DNA of 12,722 nucleotides from an uncultured Collinsella sp. (GTDB lineage: Bacteria > Actinomycetota > Coriobacteriia > Coriobacteriales > Coriobacteriaceae), in assembly GCA_900554595.1 (NCBI GenBank), contig USHZ01000041.1, positions 1 through 12,722 on the forward strand. The letters are read 5' to 3'. Each line of letters opens with the position of its first letter. Position 1 is the first letter of the stretch. Shown one piece after another: positions 1 to 6,709 of this stretch. The notes under the pieces are model-generated. The model saw only the letters and a program-made list of their open reading frames with translations. It ran no database searches and was not told where the DNA came from. The position numbers and the translations under genes are program-made.

Positions 1-683
1 CCAAACAGCATGCCGGCGCGGTTCTGGTAGACGCCCGGGTCGTCGACCGTCATGTGCCAGATGTCCTCGGCGATCAGGCCGAGCACGCAGCAGACGAAGA
101 ATACCCAGAACAGGTTGAAGTAGTTGAGCTTGATATAGCCCTCGCCGGTTTCATCGCGGCCGAGCATGCCCTCGGCGGCGGCGTCGCGGTCGAGCATCTC
201 CTGCAGGCGGCGCTGCAGTTCGCGCTCCTGGCGCAGCGTGGGGTCGACGGTGGCCGAAAGCGCGATGAGGATACCGAGCTGAATAGCGGGACGAAGCAAG
301 AAGGGCCCGATGCCCTGGAGCATCACATCGACCAAAAGCTCGACGACGGTGAATGCAATAAGGATGTAGGACAGGCGGGCGGCATTGCGGCGCTGGTTCT
401 TGATAAGGTCCAGGCCAAAGATGATTAGGATGACGGCACTTGCCGCAGAGAGCATGATGCCGGCGACGATAAGGCCGACCGCGACGAGTGTGTTGTCGCC
501 GAGCTTGGCGGCGGCGTTGCCGTTGATGAGCGCGGTGATGACCTGCCACATAAAGGCGCCGACTGACGGGAGCGTTCCCACGCCGGACAGGATGCACAGG
601 ACGGCGTACACCTTAATGATGAGCGGGATCTTCTTGACCTCCGTGGCGCTGGGGACGCTGGGGTCGAGTTCGTTTCGATCCAT
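1..683 (-). CDS. CmpB-like putative ABC transporter permease (membrane protein), C-terminus outside window
   Basis: The reading frame is open from an ATG at 683 to the window edge, giving 227 residues of N-terminal sequence. The start has a good Shine-Dalgarno sequence (AGAAAGG, plus-strand 690-696) seven bases upstream. The product looks like an integral membrane protein. Hydrophobic segments lie near residues 19-45, 66-84, 98-120 and 126-140. A charged stretch follows (residues about 145-175, rich in Arg and Glu, likely cytoplasmic), and then another hydrophobic segment with FWVFFVCCVLGLIAEDIWH. The last visible residues, QNRAGMLFG, resemble the start of the conserved core of the 'ABC-transporter type IV / CmpB' family (NRGFLFGP-type motif). 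The molecular function of that family is not established, and no ATPase partner is visible. The gene is divergent from purF. The family call is from motif memory and is fairly likely; the reading frame itself is certain. Confidence 0.75.
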   Translation of the reverse strand, partial: MDRNELDPSVPSATEVKKIPLIIKVYAVLCILSGVGTLPSVGAFMWQVITALINGNAAAKLGDNTLVAVGLIVAGIMLSAASAVILIIFGLDLIKNQRRNAARLSYILIAFTVVELLVDVMLQGIGPFLLRPAIQLGILIALSATVDPTLRQERELQRRLQEMLDRDAAAEGMLGRDETGEGYIKLNYFNLFWVFFVCCVLGLIAEDIWHMTVDDPGVYQNRAGMLF

Positions 684-709
684 ACAGAACCTTTCTCGCT
701 TTGTTGTAG

Positions 710-738
710 GTTATAAGGATACGCCGCCGACCTGCCAA
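710..738 (-). promoter_or_regulatory. Sigma-70-type promoter for the leftward membrane protein gene
   Basis: Read on the minus strand, a -35 box TTGGCA (plus-strand 733-738) and a -10 box TATAAC (710-715) are separated by exactly 17 bases. They lie about 27 bases upstream of the ATG at 683. This is the best-matching promoter in the window. The -35 box lies in TTTTGGCAGGT, a string also found in the repeat after purF. Confidence 0.6.
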
Positions 739-920
739 AAGACAGGACGAACGTCCCAATTGCAACTTTGTAATCCCCAACGGTGGACGCGGCGGCCATC
801 TGGGGCGCGGGCGCTTGCACTGGACGGACCGATAAAATGTTTGGCCGCAAAACGGATTATTAGCTCGGTGGGCTTTTAAAAAGCGCTGCTCATGCGCTGG
901 GGAGCGCGTCGCGCCGTGCG

Positions 921-926
921 TATAAT
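921..926 (+). promoter_or_regulatory. Probable -10 element of the purF promoter
   Basis: A perfect TATAAT lies 41 bases upstream of the purF ATG. At the expected distance (about 898-903) only a poor -35 match, TGGGGA, is present. Transcription would start near 933 and leave a leader of about 35 bases, too short for a riboswitch. I found no PurR-box-like sequence. Confidence 0.45.
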
Positions 927-967
927 AAGGCGGGTAACGCCAAAATACGAGGCTCTGAGGGGATGCC

Positions 968-2638
968 ATGTCTCAAGAAACCATCCGCGCGGCCGAGCGT
1001 GCCGCGGGACAGGTGAACGCCATGTCGACGTATGATCCGGACTCCGACCAGCTGCATGAGGAATGCGGCGTTTTTGGTGTCTGGGCGCCCGATCGCGACG
1101 TGGCTCGACTGACGTACTTTGGCCTGCGTGCACTGCAGCACCGTGGCCAAGAATCGGCGGGAATCGCCGTGGGTGACGGCGGCACGGTTATGGTCCGCAA
1201 GGATCTGGGCCTGCTCGACCGCGTGTTCTCCAATGCCGACTTGTCGACGCTCTCCGGTCAGCTGGCCGTGGGTCATGTGCGCTACGGCACCGCCGGCGCC
1301 AAGAGCTGGGAAGCCTCTCAGCCGCACCTCTCTACCATCAATAGCGTCATTATTGCGCTCGCGCACAACGGCACCCTCGTCAACACCGACGAGCTGCGCC
1401 GCCAGCTGATCGAGCTGGGCGTGCCGTTCCTCTCCAACTCGGATTCCGAGGTCGCGACCAAGCTCATCGGCTACTTTACCCAGCGTACGGGCCATCTGCG
1501 CGAGGGCATTCGCAAGACCATGGAGCTCGTGCGCGGCGGCTACGCCATGACGCTCATCAATGAGCAGGCGCTCTACGCTTTCCGCGATCCGCACGGCATT
1601 CGCCCGCTCGTGTTGGGCAAGCTGGTGGACGAGGGCCTGGACCAGGCCGATGCCGCATCCGTTTCGCAGCTGCCGTCGCAGGACGGCGCCGCGACGGTTA
1701 ACGTTGCCACCCATGTCACCCGCGCCGGCGGCTGGGTCGTCGCCTCCGAGACTTGTGCGCTCGACATTGTGGGTGCCGAGTACGTCCGCGACGTCCGTCC
1801 CGGTGAGATTTTGCGCATCAGCGCCGAAGGCCTAGTGTCCGAGCAGGGCGTGCCTGCTGCCGAAGAGCCTGCTAACTGCATCTTTGAGCAGGTCTACTTC
1901 GCTCGCCCCGATTCCATCATGAACGGCAAGAGCGTCTACGCCTGCCGTTATGACATGGGTCGTCAGCTGGCACATGAGGAGCCCGTCGAGGCCGACCTGG
2001 TCATCGGCGTGCCCGACTCCGGCCTGCCGCCCGCGGAGGGCTATTCGCACGAGAGTGGCATTCCCTTTGGTGAGGGCCTTATCAAGAACCGCTACGTGGG
2101 TCGTACGTTTATCGAGCCTACGCAGGAGCTGCGTGCCATGGGCGTGCGTATGAAGCTCAACCCGCTGCGTGACAACATCGAGGGCAAGCGCCTGGTCGTC
2201 ATCGACGACTCCATTGTGCGCGGCACCACCATGGTGCAGCTCGTCAAGATGCTGCGCAACGCCGGTGCCAAGGAGATTCATATCCGCATCAACTCGCCCG
2301 AGGTCATCTGGCCGTGCTTCTACGGTATCGATACCGACGTGCAGTCGCAGCTCATCAGCGCCAACAAGACGGTCGATGAGATCTGCGAGTACATTGGCGC
2401 CGATTCGCTGGCCTTCCTTTCGGTCGAGGGCCTGCTTAAGGTCATGCCCAAGGGCGGCTACTGCGACGCGTGCTTTACCGGCCGCTATCCCGTGGCGATT
2501 CCCGAGAGCTTTGGCCGCGACAAATTCATGGAGGGCTTTAAACCCCGCAACCTGGACAAGCCGCTACACTTTGACGACGACGCCGTGGTCGAGAAATACG
2601 ATGACCGCAGCTGGGAAGAGGAGCACGGTGAGGCCTAA
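968..2638 (+). CDS. purF: Amidophosphoribosyltransferase (glutamine PRPP amidotransferase)
   Basis: PurF catalyses the first committed step of purine synthesis, converting PRPP and glutamine to 5-phosphoribosylamine in the cytosol. The N-terminal Ntn-type glutaminase domain begins after a propeptide at EECGVFG. Cys33 is the expected catalytic residue after propeptide removal, and LQHRGQESAGI and the AHNGTLVN motif follow. The phosphoribosyltransferase domain carries the PRPP loop VVIDDSIVRGTT (residues 410-421). Cys304, Cys450, Cys499 and Cys502 align by eye with the four Fe-S ligands of the Bacillus enzyme. At 556 residues the protein is longer than the roughly 475 of Bacillus. Part of this is an insertion of about 35 residues near 219-254, just before WVVASETCA. 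The ATG at 968 has a strong GAGGGG five bases upstream; an in-frame ATG at 1022 (Met19) would also leave a propeptide. It heads the purF-purM-purN cluster. Confidence 0.97.
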   Translation: MSQETIRAAERAAGQVNAMSTYDPDSDQLHEECGVFGVWAPDRDVARLTYFGLRALQHRGQESAGIAVGDGGTVMVRKDLGLLDRVFSNADLSTLSGQLAVGHVRYGTAGAKSWEASQPHLSTINSVIIALAHNGTLVNTDELRRQLIELGVPFLSNSDSEVATKLIGYFTQRTGHLREGIRKTMELVRGGYAMTLINEQALYAFRDPHGIRPLVLGKLVDEGLDQADAASVSQLPSQDGAATVNVATHVTRAGGWVVASETCALDIVGAEYVRDVRPGEILRISAEGLVSEQGVPAAEEPANCIFEQVYFARPDSIMNGKSVYACRYDMGRQLAHEEPVEADLVIGVPDSGLPPAEGYSHESGIPFGEGLIKNRYVGRTFIEPTQELRAMGVRMKLNPLRDNIEGKRLVVIDDSIVRGTTMVQLVKMLRNAGAKEIHIRINSPEVIWPCFYGIDTDVQSQLISANKTVDEICEYIGADSLAFLSVEGLLKVMPKGGYCDACFTGRYPVAIPESFGRDKFMEGFKPRNLDKPLHFDDDAVVEKYDDRSWEEEHGEA

Positions 2639-2677
2639 AACCTGCCATTTAGGGACAGGTTTATTTTGGCAGGTTTT
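2637..2677 (+). repeat. Perfect 11-bp inverted repeat overlapping the purF stop; possible terminator
   Basis: AAAACCTGCCA (2637-2647) is the exact reverse complement of TGGCAGGTTTT (2667-2677), with a 19-base loop. The stem begins inside the purF stop codon. The loop contains TAGGGACAGGTTTA, so the 5' arm AAACCTG could also pair with CAGGTTT at 2656-2662, giving two competing structures. T-rich sequence follows (TTTTATCTGCTGTTTTG), so a weak, possibly bidirectional terminator or attenuator is possible. The GGGACAGG core recurs in other intergenic repeats of this window. Confidence 0.7.
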
Positions 2678-2700
2678 ATCTGCTGTTTTGTTGATATGAC

Positions 2701-2725
2701 GGCGCGCGCTGTTATGACGCGCGCC
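2701..2725 (+). repeat. GC-rich 8-bp hairpin in the purF-purM spacer
   Basis: GGCGCGCG (2701-2708) pairs with CGCGCGCC (2718-2725) around a nine-base loop. No T-tract follows, so it is not a standard terminator. It may protect an mRNA end or reduce read-through into purM. A weak promoter-like pair (TTGATA at about 2691 and TATGAC 16 bases later) overlaps this hairpin; I do not call it separately. Confidence 0.4.
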
Positions 2726-2795
2726 GAAATGAACGCAACTATGAGCACCGTTTGGCGCCCGCGCGGCGTTGCGGTAGTGGGAGAGGAAGGCTCAG

Positions 2796-3899
2796 ATGAG
2801 CGACAGCAAGCATGTGACGTACGAGGACGCCGGCGTCGACACCGCCGAGGGCGGCCGCGCCGTCGACGCTATTAAGCAGATGGTCAAGGACACCAACCGC
2901 CCCGAGGTTATCGGCGGCATCGGTGGCTTTGGCGGCCTGTTCTCGGCCGCCGCGCTTAAGGATATGGAAGACCCGATCCTGATCAGCGGCACCGACGGCG
3001 TGGGCACCAAGCTCGTGCTCGCCCAGATCATGGACCGTCATGAGACGGTGGGCCAGGACCTGGTCGCCATGTGCGTCAATGACATTTTGGCTTCGGGCGC
3101 CGAGCCGCTGTTCTTCCTGGACTACGTTGCCATCGGTCACATTGAGGCCGAGCACATGGCAAAGATCATCAAGGGCGTGGCCGACGGCTGCAAGCTCGCG
3201 GGCTGCGCGCTCGTGGGCGGCGAGATGGCCGAGCACCCCGGCGTCATGGCTCCGGCCGATTACGACCTCGCCGGCTTTACCGTGGGTGTTGTCGATCGTC
3301 CCAAGATGCTTGACCCCGCGAACGTTCGCCCCGGCGACGTGATTCTGGGCCTGCCTTCCACCGGCGTGCACTCCAACGGCTACTCGCTCGTGCGCAAGGT
3401 CATCGGTGTCGACGGCATCAAGCCGGGCACGCCCGAGGCCGCCGCTAAGGCCGAGGAACTGAGCCGTCCGCTCGAGGAGCTCGGCGGTGCTTCGCTGGCC
3501 GATGCTCTGCTGGCCCCTACGCGCATCTACGTCAAGCCGATTCTGGAGCTGCTGCGCGGCGGCGCCAACGTTCACGCCATTGCCCATATCACCGGCGGCG
3601 GTATTACCGAGAACCTCAACCGCGCGCTCGCCGACGACGTCGACGCCGTGGTCACCCGTAACGGCGCCGAGATGGGCTGGGATGTTCCGCCCGTCATCAC
3701 CTACGTGTCGCGTCAGGCCGAGCTCGCGCCCAACGAGGCATGCAAGACCTTCAACATGGGCGTCGGCCTGTGCCTGATCGTTGCCCCCGAGGACGAGGTT
3801 GCCGTGACCGAGGCTCTGGTCGCGCTGGGCGAGAAGCCGTTCCGCGTGGGCGAGTGCGTCGAGGGTTCCGGTAAGGTCGTGTACTCCGATGAGCGCTAA
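2796..3899 (+). CDS. purM: Phosphoribosylformylglycinamidine cyclo-ligase (AIR synthetase)
   Basis: PurM closes FGAM to aminoimidazole ribonucleotide using ATP, the fifth step of purine synthesis. The 367-residue product matches the PurM family throughout. RPEVIGGIGGFGGL lies near residues 35-48 and the ATP-binding DGVGTKL at 67-73. These are followed by DLVAMCVNDI (88-97), GAEPLFFLDY (101-110), LVGGEMAEHPG, HSNGYSLVRK, LLAPTRIYVK and TGGGITEN (266-273). The family is usually about 345 residues, so this copy is complete. The ATG at 2796 has GGAAGG about five bases upstream. It lies 157 bases after purF, with two hairpins between them, so expression may be partly uncoupled from purF. Its last 11 bases overlap purN. 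Confidence 0.97.
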   Translation: MSDSKHVTYEDAGVDTAEGGRAVDAIKQMVKDTNRPEVIGGIGGFGGLFSAAALKDMEDPILISGTDGVGTKLVLAQIMDRHETVGQDLVAMCVNDILASGAEPLFFLDYVAIGHIEAEHMAKIIKGVADGCKLAGCALVGGEMAEHPGVMAPADYDLAGFTVGVVDRPKMLDPANVRPGDVILGLPSTGVHSNGYSLVRKVIGVDGIKPGTPEAAAKAEELSRPLEELGGASLADALLAPTRIYVKPILELLRGGANVHAIAHITGGGITENLNRALADDVDAVVTRNGAEMGWDVPPVITYVSRQAELAPNEACKTFNMGVGLCLIVAPEDEVAVTEALVALGEKPFRVGECVEGSGKVVYSDER

Positions 3900-4590
3900 C
3901 GAGCAGATGGCTGCTGCCGAGGGCCTGGGCTTTGTGCCCTACACCCGTCCGACCGGCACCGATACTGCCGAGCCGCTCAAGATTGGCGTGCTCATCAGCG
4001 GTTCGGGTACCAACCTGCAGGCGCTGATCGACCTGATCGCCGCCGGCAAGCTCAACGCCTCGATTGAGCTTGTGGTGTCGAGCCGTCCTTCGGCCAAGGG
4101 CTTGCAGCGTGCCGAACGTGCGGGTATCCAGACGCTCACGCTGTCCAAGGATGTCTATGCCGATCCCATCGCCGCCGACGAGATCATCGCGCACGAGCTG
4201 CTCGAGCGCGGCTGCGAATATGTGGTCATGGCCGGCTATATGCGCATGGTGCACACGCCGCTGCTGGCGGCGTTCCCCAATCGCGTGGTCAACCTACACC
4301 CGGCACTGCTGCCGAGTTTTACCGGTGCCCATGCGATTGACGATGCATTTGTCCGCGGCGTCAAGGTGACCGGCGTGACCGTGCATTTCGCCAACGAGAT
4401 TTACGACAACGGCCCTATCATCGCCCAGCGTGCGCTGGCTGTTGAGGAGGGCTGGGACGTCGACACGCTCGAGGAGCACATCCACGCGATTGAGCATGTG
4501 CTGTATCCCGAGGTCGTGCAGATGCTCGCCGACGGTCGCGTCCACGTGCTGGAGAGCGGCAAGGTCGCAATTGACGCGCCTCGCGGCTAG
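3889..4590 (+). CDS. purN: Phosphoribosylglycinamide formyltransferase (GAR transformylase)
   Basis: PurN transfers a formyl group from 10-formyl-tetrahydrofolate to glycinamide ribonucleotide. The core begins with KIGVLISGSGTNLQALID near residue 31. The catalytic triad is visible as Asn135 and His137 in VNLHPALLPSF and Asp173 in EIYDNGPI. The ending, EHVLYPEVVQML, is also typical. The ATG at 3889 lies inside the end of purM (ATGAGCGCTAA), which indicates translational coupling; no strong separate ribosome binding site is visible. About 30 residues precede the first strand of the Rossmann-like fold, where the E. coli enzyme has almost none. A later start at 3907 (ATG) or 3934 (GTG) is possible but would not remove the whole extension. 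It is the last gene of the operon and a terminator follows. Confidence 0.95.
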   Translation: MSANEQMAAAEGLGFVPYTRPTGTDTAEPLKIGVLISGSGTNLQALIDLIAAGKLNASIELVVSSRPSAKGLQRAERAGIQTLTLSKDVYADPIAADEIIAHELLERGCEYVVMAGYMRMVHTPLLAAFPNRVVNLHPALLPSFTGAHAIDDAFVRGVKVTGVTVHFANEIYDNGPIIAQRALAVEEGWDVDTLEEHIHAIEHVLYPEVVQMLADGRVHVLESGKVAIDAPRG

Positions 4591-4600
4591 CGGCGCACAG

Positions 4601-4606
4601 TACAAT
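4601..4606 (+). promoter_or_regulatory. Possible -10 element downstream of purN
   Basis: TACAAT lies 10 bases after the purN stop. TTGACG at 4571-4576 is a good -35 hexamer but sits 24 bases away, too far for a standard promoter. If active, it would start transcription just before the terminator at 4623 and be the nearest promoter for the EIIA gene. Weak call. Confidence 0.2.
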
Positions 4607-4622
4607 TTAGCCGAGTAGTCAG

Positions 4623-4666
4623 GGTGGTCATTGGCGCCAAGGCGCGCGTGGCCACCTTTTGTTTTT
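4623..4666 (+). terminator. Rho-independent terminator of the purF-M-N operon
   Basis: GGTGGTCA (4623-4630) pairs with TGGCCACC (4649-4656) with one G-U pair. The loop itself contains the palindrome TTGGCGCCAA. TTTTGTTTTT follows immediately. Confidence 0.85.
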
Positions 4667-4668
4667 GG

Positions 4669-4724
4669 TAGTCACCTGCGACGTTCTTGAATGACTAGTC
4701 GTTTAAGAACGTCGCAGGTGACTA
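4669..4724. repeat. 56-base near-perfect palindrome
   Basis: The stretch reads the same on both strands except for two symmetric G/T positions (4689/4704 and 4692/4701). The outer 20 bases of each side are perfectly complementary and the centre is GACTAGTC (4693-4700). It starts two bases after the terminator T-tract and ends about six bases before the EIIA ribosome binding site. It has no T-tract of its own. In RNA it would form a single uninterrupted stem; in DNA it could form a cruciform or bind a dimeric protein. Confidence 0.9.
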
Positions 4725-4742
4725 GGTGAGAGAGGTGAGCGC

Positions 4743-5207
4743 ATGGCGGATAACGAAGCGCTGTTTATGCCTGAGCTGGTGTTTTTTGATTGGGAGTGCG
4801 CGACGCCGGGTGAGGTGTTTGCGCGCCTCGAGGGTGAGCTTGCCCCGCGCGGCTACATTGCCGAGGGTTGGCTCGACGCCGTCCGCACGCGTGAGGACGC
4901 CTATCCCACGGGTCTCGCAATGCCGGCGGCAAATATCGCCATCCCGCATACCGATCCGGGATTTGTGGCCAAGCCCTATATCGCGGTGGTGAAGCCCGCC
5001 GCGCCCGTGACATTTAACGCTATGGCTGGCATGGGCGCTCCGGTGCCGGCGCAGATCGTCATCAATCTGGGTATCGCCGAGCCGGGCGGCCAGGTCGAGG
5101 CCCTGCAGGCGCTCATGAACATCTTTATGGACGCCGATGCCGCAGCCGACGTGCTCGGCCAGACCACGCCGCAGGGCATGGTCGACGCCATCCGCCGCCA
5201 CTTCTAA
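4743..5207 (+). CDS. PTS sugar transporter subunit IIA (fructose/galactitol-type EIIA domain)
   Basis: The 154-residue product has the fold and motif of the PTS EIIA type 2 family, which carries phosphate from HPr to a sugar-specific EIIB. The phospho-acceptor is probably His69 in ANIAIPHTD, the place of the GIALPH-type signature in FruA, MtlA and GatA. The length fits a free-standing single domain, and the sequence is closest in feel to GatA-like proteins. The ATG at 4743 has GAGAGGTGAG just upstream. No EIIB, EIIC, HPr or sugar gene is in the window, so the protein is either an orphan with a regulatory role (PtsN-like) or serves a transporter elsewhere. The sugar cannot be deduced. It is separated from the purine operon by a terminator and a 56-base palindrome. 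Confidence 0.88.
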   Translation: MADNEALFMPELVFFDWECATPGEVFARLEGELAPRGYIAEGWLDAVRTREDAYPTGLAMPAANIAIPHTDPGFVAKPYIAVVKPAAPVTFNAMAGMGAPVPAQIVINLGIAEPGGQVEALQALMNIFMDADAAADVLGQTTPQGMVDAIRRHF

Positions 5208-5214
5208 GGTGGGG

Positions 5215-5371
5215 CCAAGCCGGCACCTAGGGACGTTCCTTATGTGCCGGCACTTGGGGACTGTCCCTAACTGCCAGCACAAAAGGAACGTTCCTAACTG
5301 CCGACTGCCGGGTATGTCCCCTTTGCACCAAAATGGTGCAGATTAACCTGTGTCCCATGCACCAGGTGTGC
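5215..5371. repeat. Cluster of short hairpins with GGGAC / GGAACGTTCC cores
   Basis: Between the EIIA and prolyl isomerase genes lie several stacked palindromes. GCCGGCAC (5219-5226) pairs with GTGCCGGC (5244-5251) around a loop holding GGGACGTTCC. GGGACTGTCCC (5257-5267) and AGGAACGTTCCT (5284-5295) are self-complementary, and each is followed by the same CCTAACTGCC (5266-5275 and 5293-5302). TGCACCA (5324-5330) pairs with TGGTGCA (5334-5340), and TGCACCA returns near 5358. It looks like related hairpin elements inserted next to or into one another. No T-tract terminator is evident. Confidence 0.65.
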
Positions 5372-5384
5372 TGTGGGGGCTGCG

Positions 5385-5396
5385 TTGTGACACAAT
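5385..5396 (+). promoter_or_regulatory. Possible -10 region and 11-base palindrome upstream of the prolyl isomerase gene
   Basis: CACAAT (5391-5396) is a plausible -10 box 35 bases before the ATG, but there is no convincing -35. It overlaps the perfect odd palindrome TTGTGACACAA (5385-5395), which could be an operator. It resembles a Rex or CRP half-site (TTGTGA) but is too short for either full site. Confidence 0.3.
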
Positions 5397-5431
5397 GGCG
5401 TTTGTTCGATTCATGATGCGAAAGGCCAAAC

Positions 5432-6655
5432 ATGGCAAATAAGAAAAAGAACCCCGAGGCCGCGCCGACGCCCGAGCAACAGGCTCGCGCCGCCTCCAGC
5501 TCTCGTAAGAAGCAGCGCAAGACCTATGTGTCCAAGACCGTCAAGATTATCCTGGTGGTCATCGGCGTGCTGGCGATGCTGCTTTCCGTATCGGCCATGG
5601 CGTGCTCCGGCCTGATGTCGCAGACCGAAAGTGCCAGCTCGGGCTATAAGCTTACTGGTGGCGTGGCTGCTACCATCAATGGAACCAACCTCACCGAGGA
5701 CACCGTGACCAAGCAGATCATGAGCATGCGTACGTCCTACGGCTACACCAAGGACAAGGACTGGGCGCAGTACCTGGTCGACAACGACCTCACGCCCAAG
5801 AAGTATCGCAAGCAGCTCATTGACTCCTACACGCAGCAGATTCTGCTTCAGCAAGCGCAGAAGGAAAACAACGTGACCGTCTCGGACGAGGAGGTCGAGA
5901 AGGCCTGGAAGGACGCCTGCAAGAGTGCCGGCGGCGCCAAGGCCTTTAAGAAGACGCTTAAGACCTATGGCTACACCGAGGACACCTACAAGGACTCGCT
6001 CAAGGAGAGCCTGGCGCAGCAGAAACTCAAGGATGCGGTAGCGCCCACAAGCAAGCCCAAGGACAGCGAGATTGTCGATTACATCAACGAGAACCTGTCC
6101 AACTACAATGACGCCCGTCGCTCGTCGAATATTCTGATCAAGGTCGATTCCGACGCTTCCGACGAGGACAAGGCCGCCGCCAAGGCCAAGGCGCAGGAGT
6201 GCCTGGACAAGATCAACTCCGGCGAGCTGAGCTTCGAGGACGCCGTAAAGCAGTACTCCGACGATACCGGCTCCAAGGATAAGAAGGGCGATGTGGGCTG
6301 GGACAAGCTCACCACCTTCGTCGACAGCTACCAGGCGGCACTCGAGGGCCTCAACAAGGGCGATGTGAGCGATGTCGTCGAGTCGACCTATGGTTACCAC
6401 ATCATCAAGTGTACCGACTACTTCCATGTCGATAATCAGGTCGATGACATTAAGCAGGTGCCCAAGGACATCACGAAGTACGTATCCAACGTGGTGAAGA
6501 CGCAGGCGGCAAGCACCGCGTACAGCGAGTGGCTGGAGCAGTACAAGAAAGACGCCGACATCACCGTCAACCCCATGCCCAAGGACGTGCCCTATAACGT
6601 GAGCCTGAAGGGTGTCACCAAGAGCCCGACTGACAATTCGTCGACGACTGAGTAA
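5432..6655 (+). CDS. Membrane-anchored parvulin-type peptidyl-prolyl cis-trans isomerase (PrsA/SurA-like)
   Basis: The 407-residue protein probably assists folding of exported proteins outside the membrane. A Lys/Arg-rich cytoplasmic N-terminus (residues 1-36) precedes one hydrophobic segment at about 37-57, which likely anchors the protein. A SurA-N-like helical region follows (about 80-205), then a PPIC rotamase domain at about 229-330. That domain starts with ARRSSNILIKV, contains the QYSDDTGSKDKKGDVGW stretch and ends with TYGYHIIKC. The C-terminal tail is Ser/Thr-rich. AMAC at residues 55-58 is a poor lipobox, so I favour a transmembrane anchor over a lipoprotein. The protein is very Lys/Asp-rich compared with its neighbours. 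The start has GAAAGG six bases upstream. The YqeY gene follows closely and may be co-transcribed. Confidence 0.9.
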   Translation: MANKKKNPEAAPTPEQQARAASSSRKKQRKTYVSKTVKIILVVIGVLAMLLSVSAMACSGLMSQTESASSGYKLTGGVAATINGTNLTEDTVTKQIMSMRTSYGYTKDKDWAQYLVDNDLTPKKYRKQLIDSYTQQILLQQAQKENNVTVSDEEVEKAWKDACKSAGGAKAFKKTLKTYGYTEDTYKDSLKESLAQQKLKDAVAPTSKPKDSEIVDYINENLSNYNDARRSSNILIKVDSDASDEDKAAAKAKAQECLDKINSGELSFEDAVKQYSDDTGSKDKKGDVGWDKLTTFVDSYQAALEGLNKGDVSDVVESTYGYHIIKCTDYFHVDNQVDDIKQVPKDITKYVSNVVKTQAASTAYSEWLEQYKKDADITVNPMPKDVPYNVSLKGVTKSPTDNSSTTE

Positions 6656-6660
6656 TCATG

Positions 6661-6686
6661 GGGCGGTGCCCGCGTGAGTGCCGCCC
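6661..6686 (+). repeat. Small GC-rich hairpin between the isomerase and yqeY genes
   Basis: GGGCGG (6661-6666) pairs with CCGCCC (6681-6686). There is no T-run after it, so it is unlikely to stop transcription and may only modulate read-through or mRNA stability. Confidence 0.35.
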
Positions 6687-6709
6687 ACGCTATTGAGGAG
6701 GATTTGCAG

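Noticed and set aside
684..967. Riboswitch or small gene upstream of purF
   Set aside because: The likely -10 box leaves only about 35 bases of leader, and the open frames here cross the divergent promoters without ribosome binding sites or recognisable domains.
890..1714. 274-residue open frame on the minus strand
   Set aside because: It is antisense to purF and its promoter and shows no recognisable domain.
2739..3587. 282-residue open frame on the minus strand
   Set aside because: It is antisense to purM, which is unambiguous; no ribosome binding site or family motif is visible.
5411..6427. 338-residue open frame on the minus strand
   Set aside because: It is antisense to the prolyl isomerase gene; its low-complexity Leu/Val/Gly sequence is a by-product of the Lys/Asp-rich codons on the plus strand.
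6674..6709. Upstream GTG start for yqeY
   Set aside because: The GAGGAGG ribosome binding site lies between this GTG and the ATG at 6710, and the extra residues are not part of the family.
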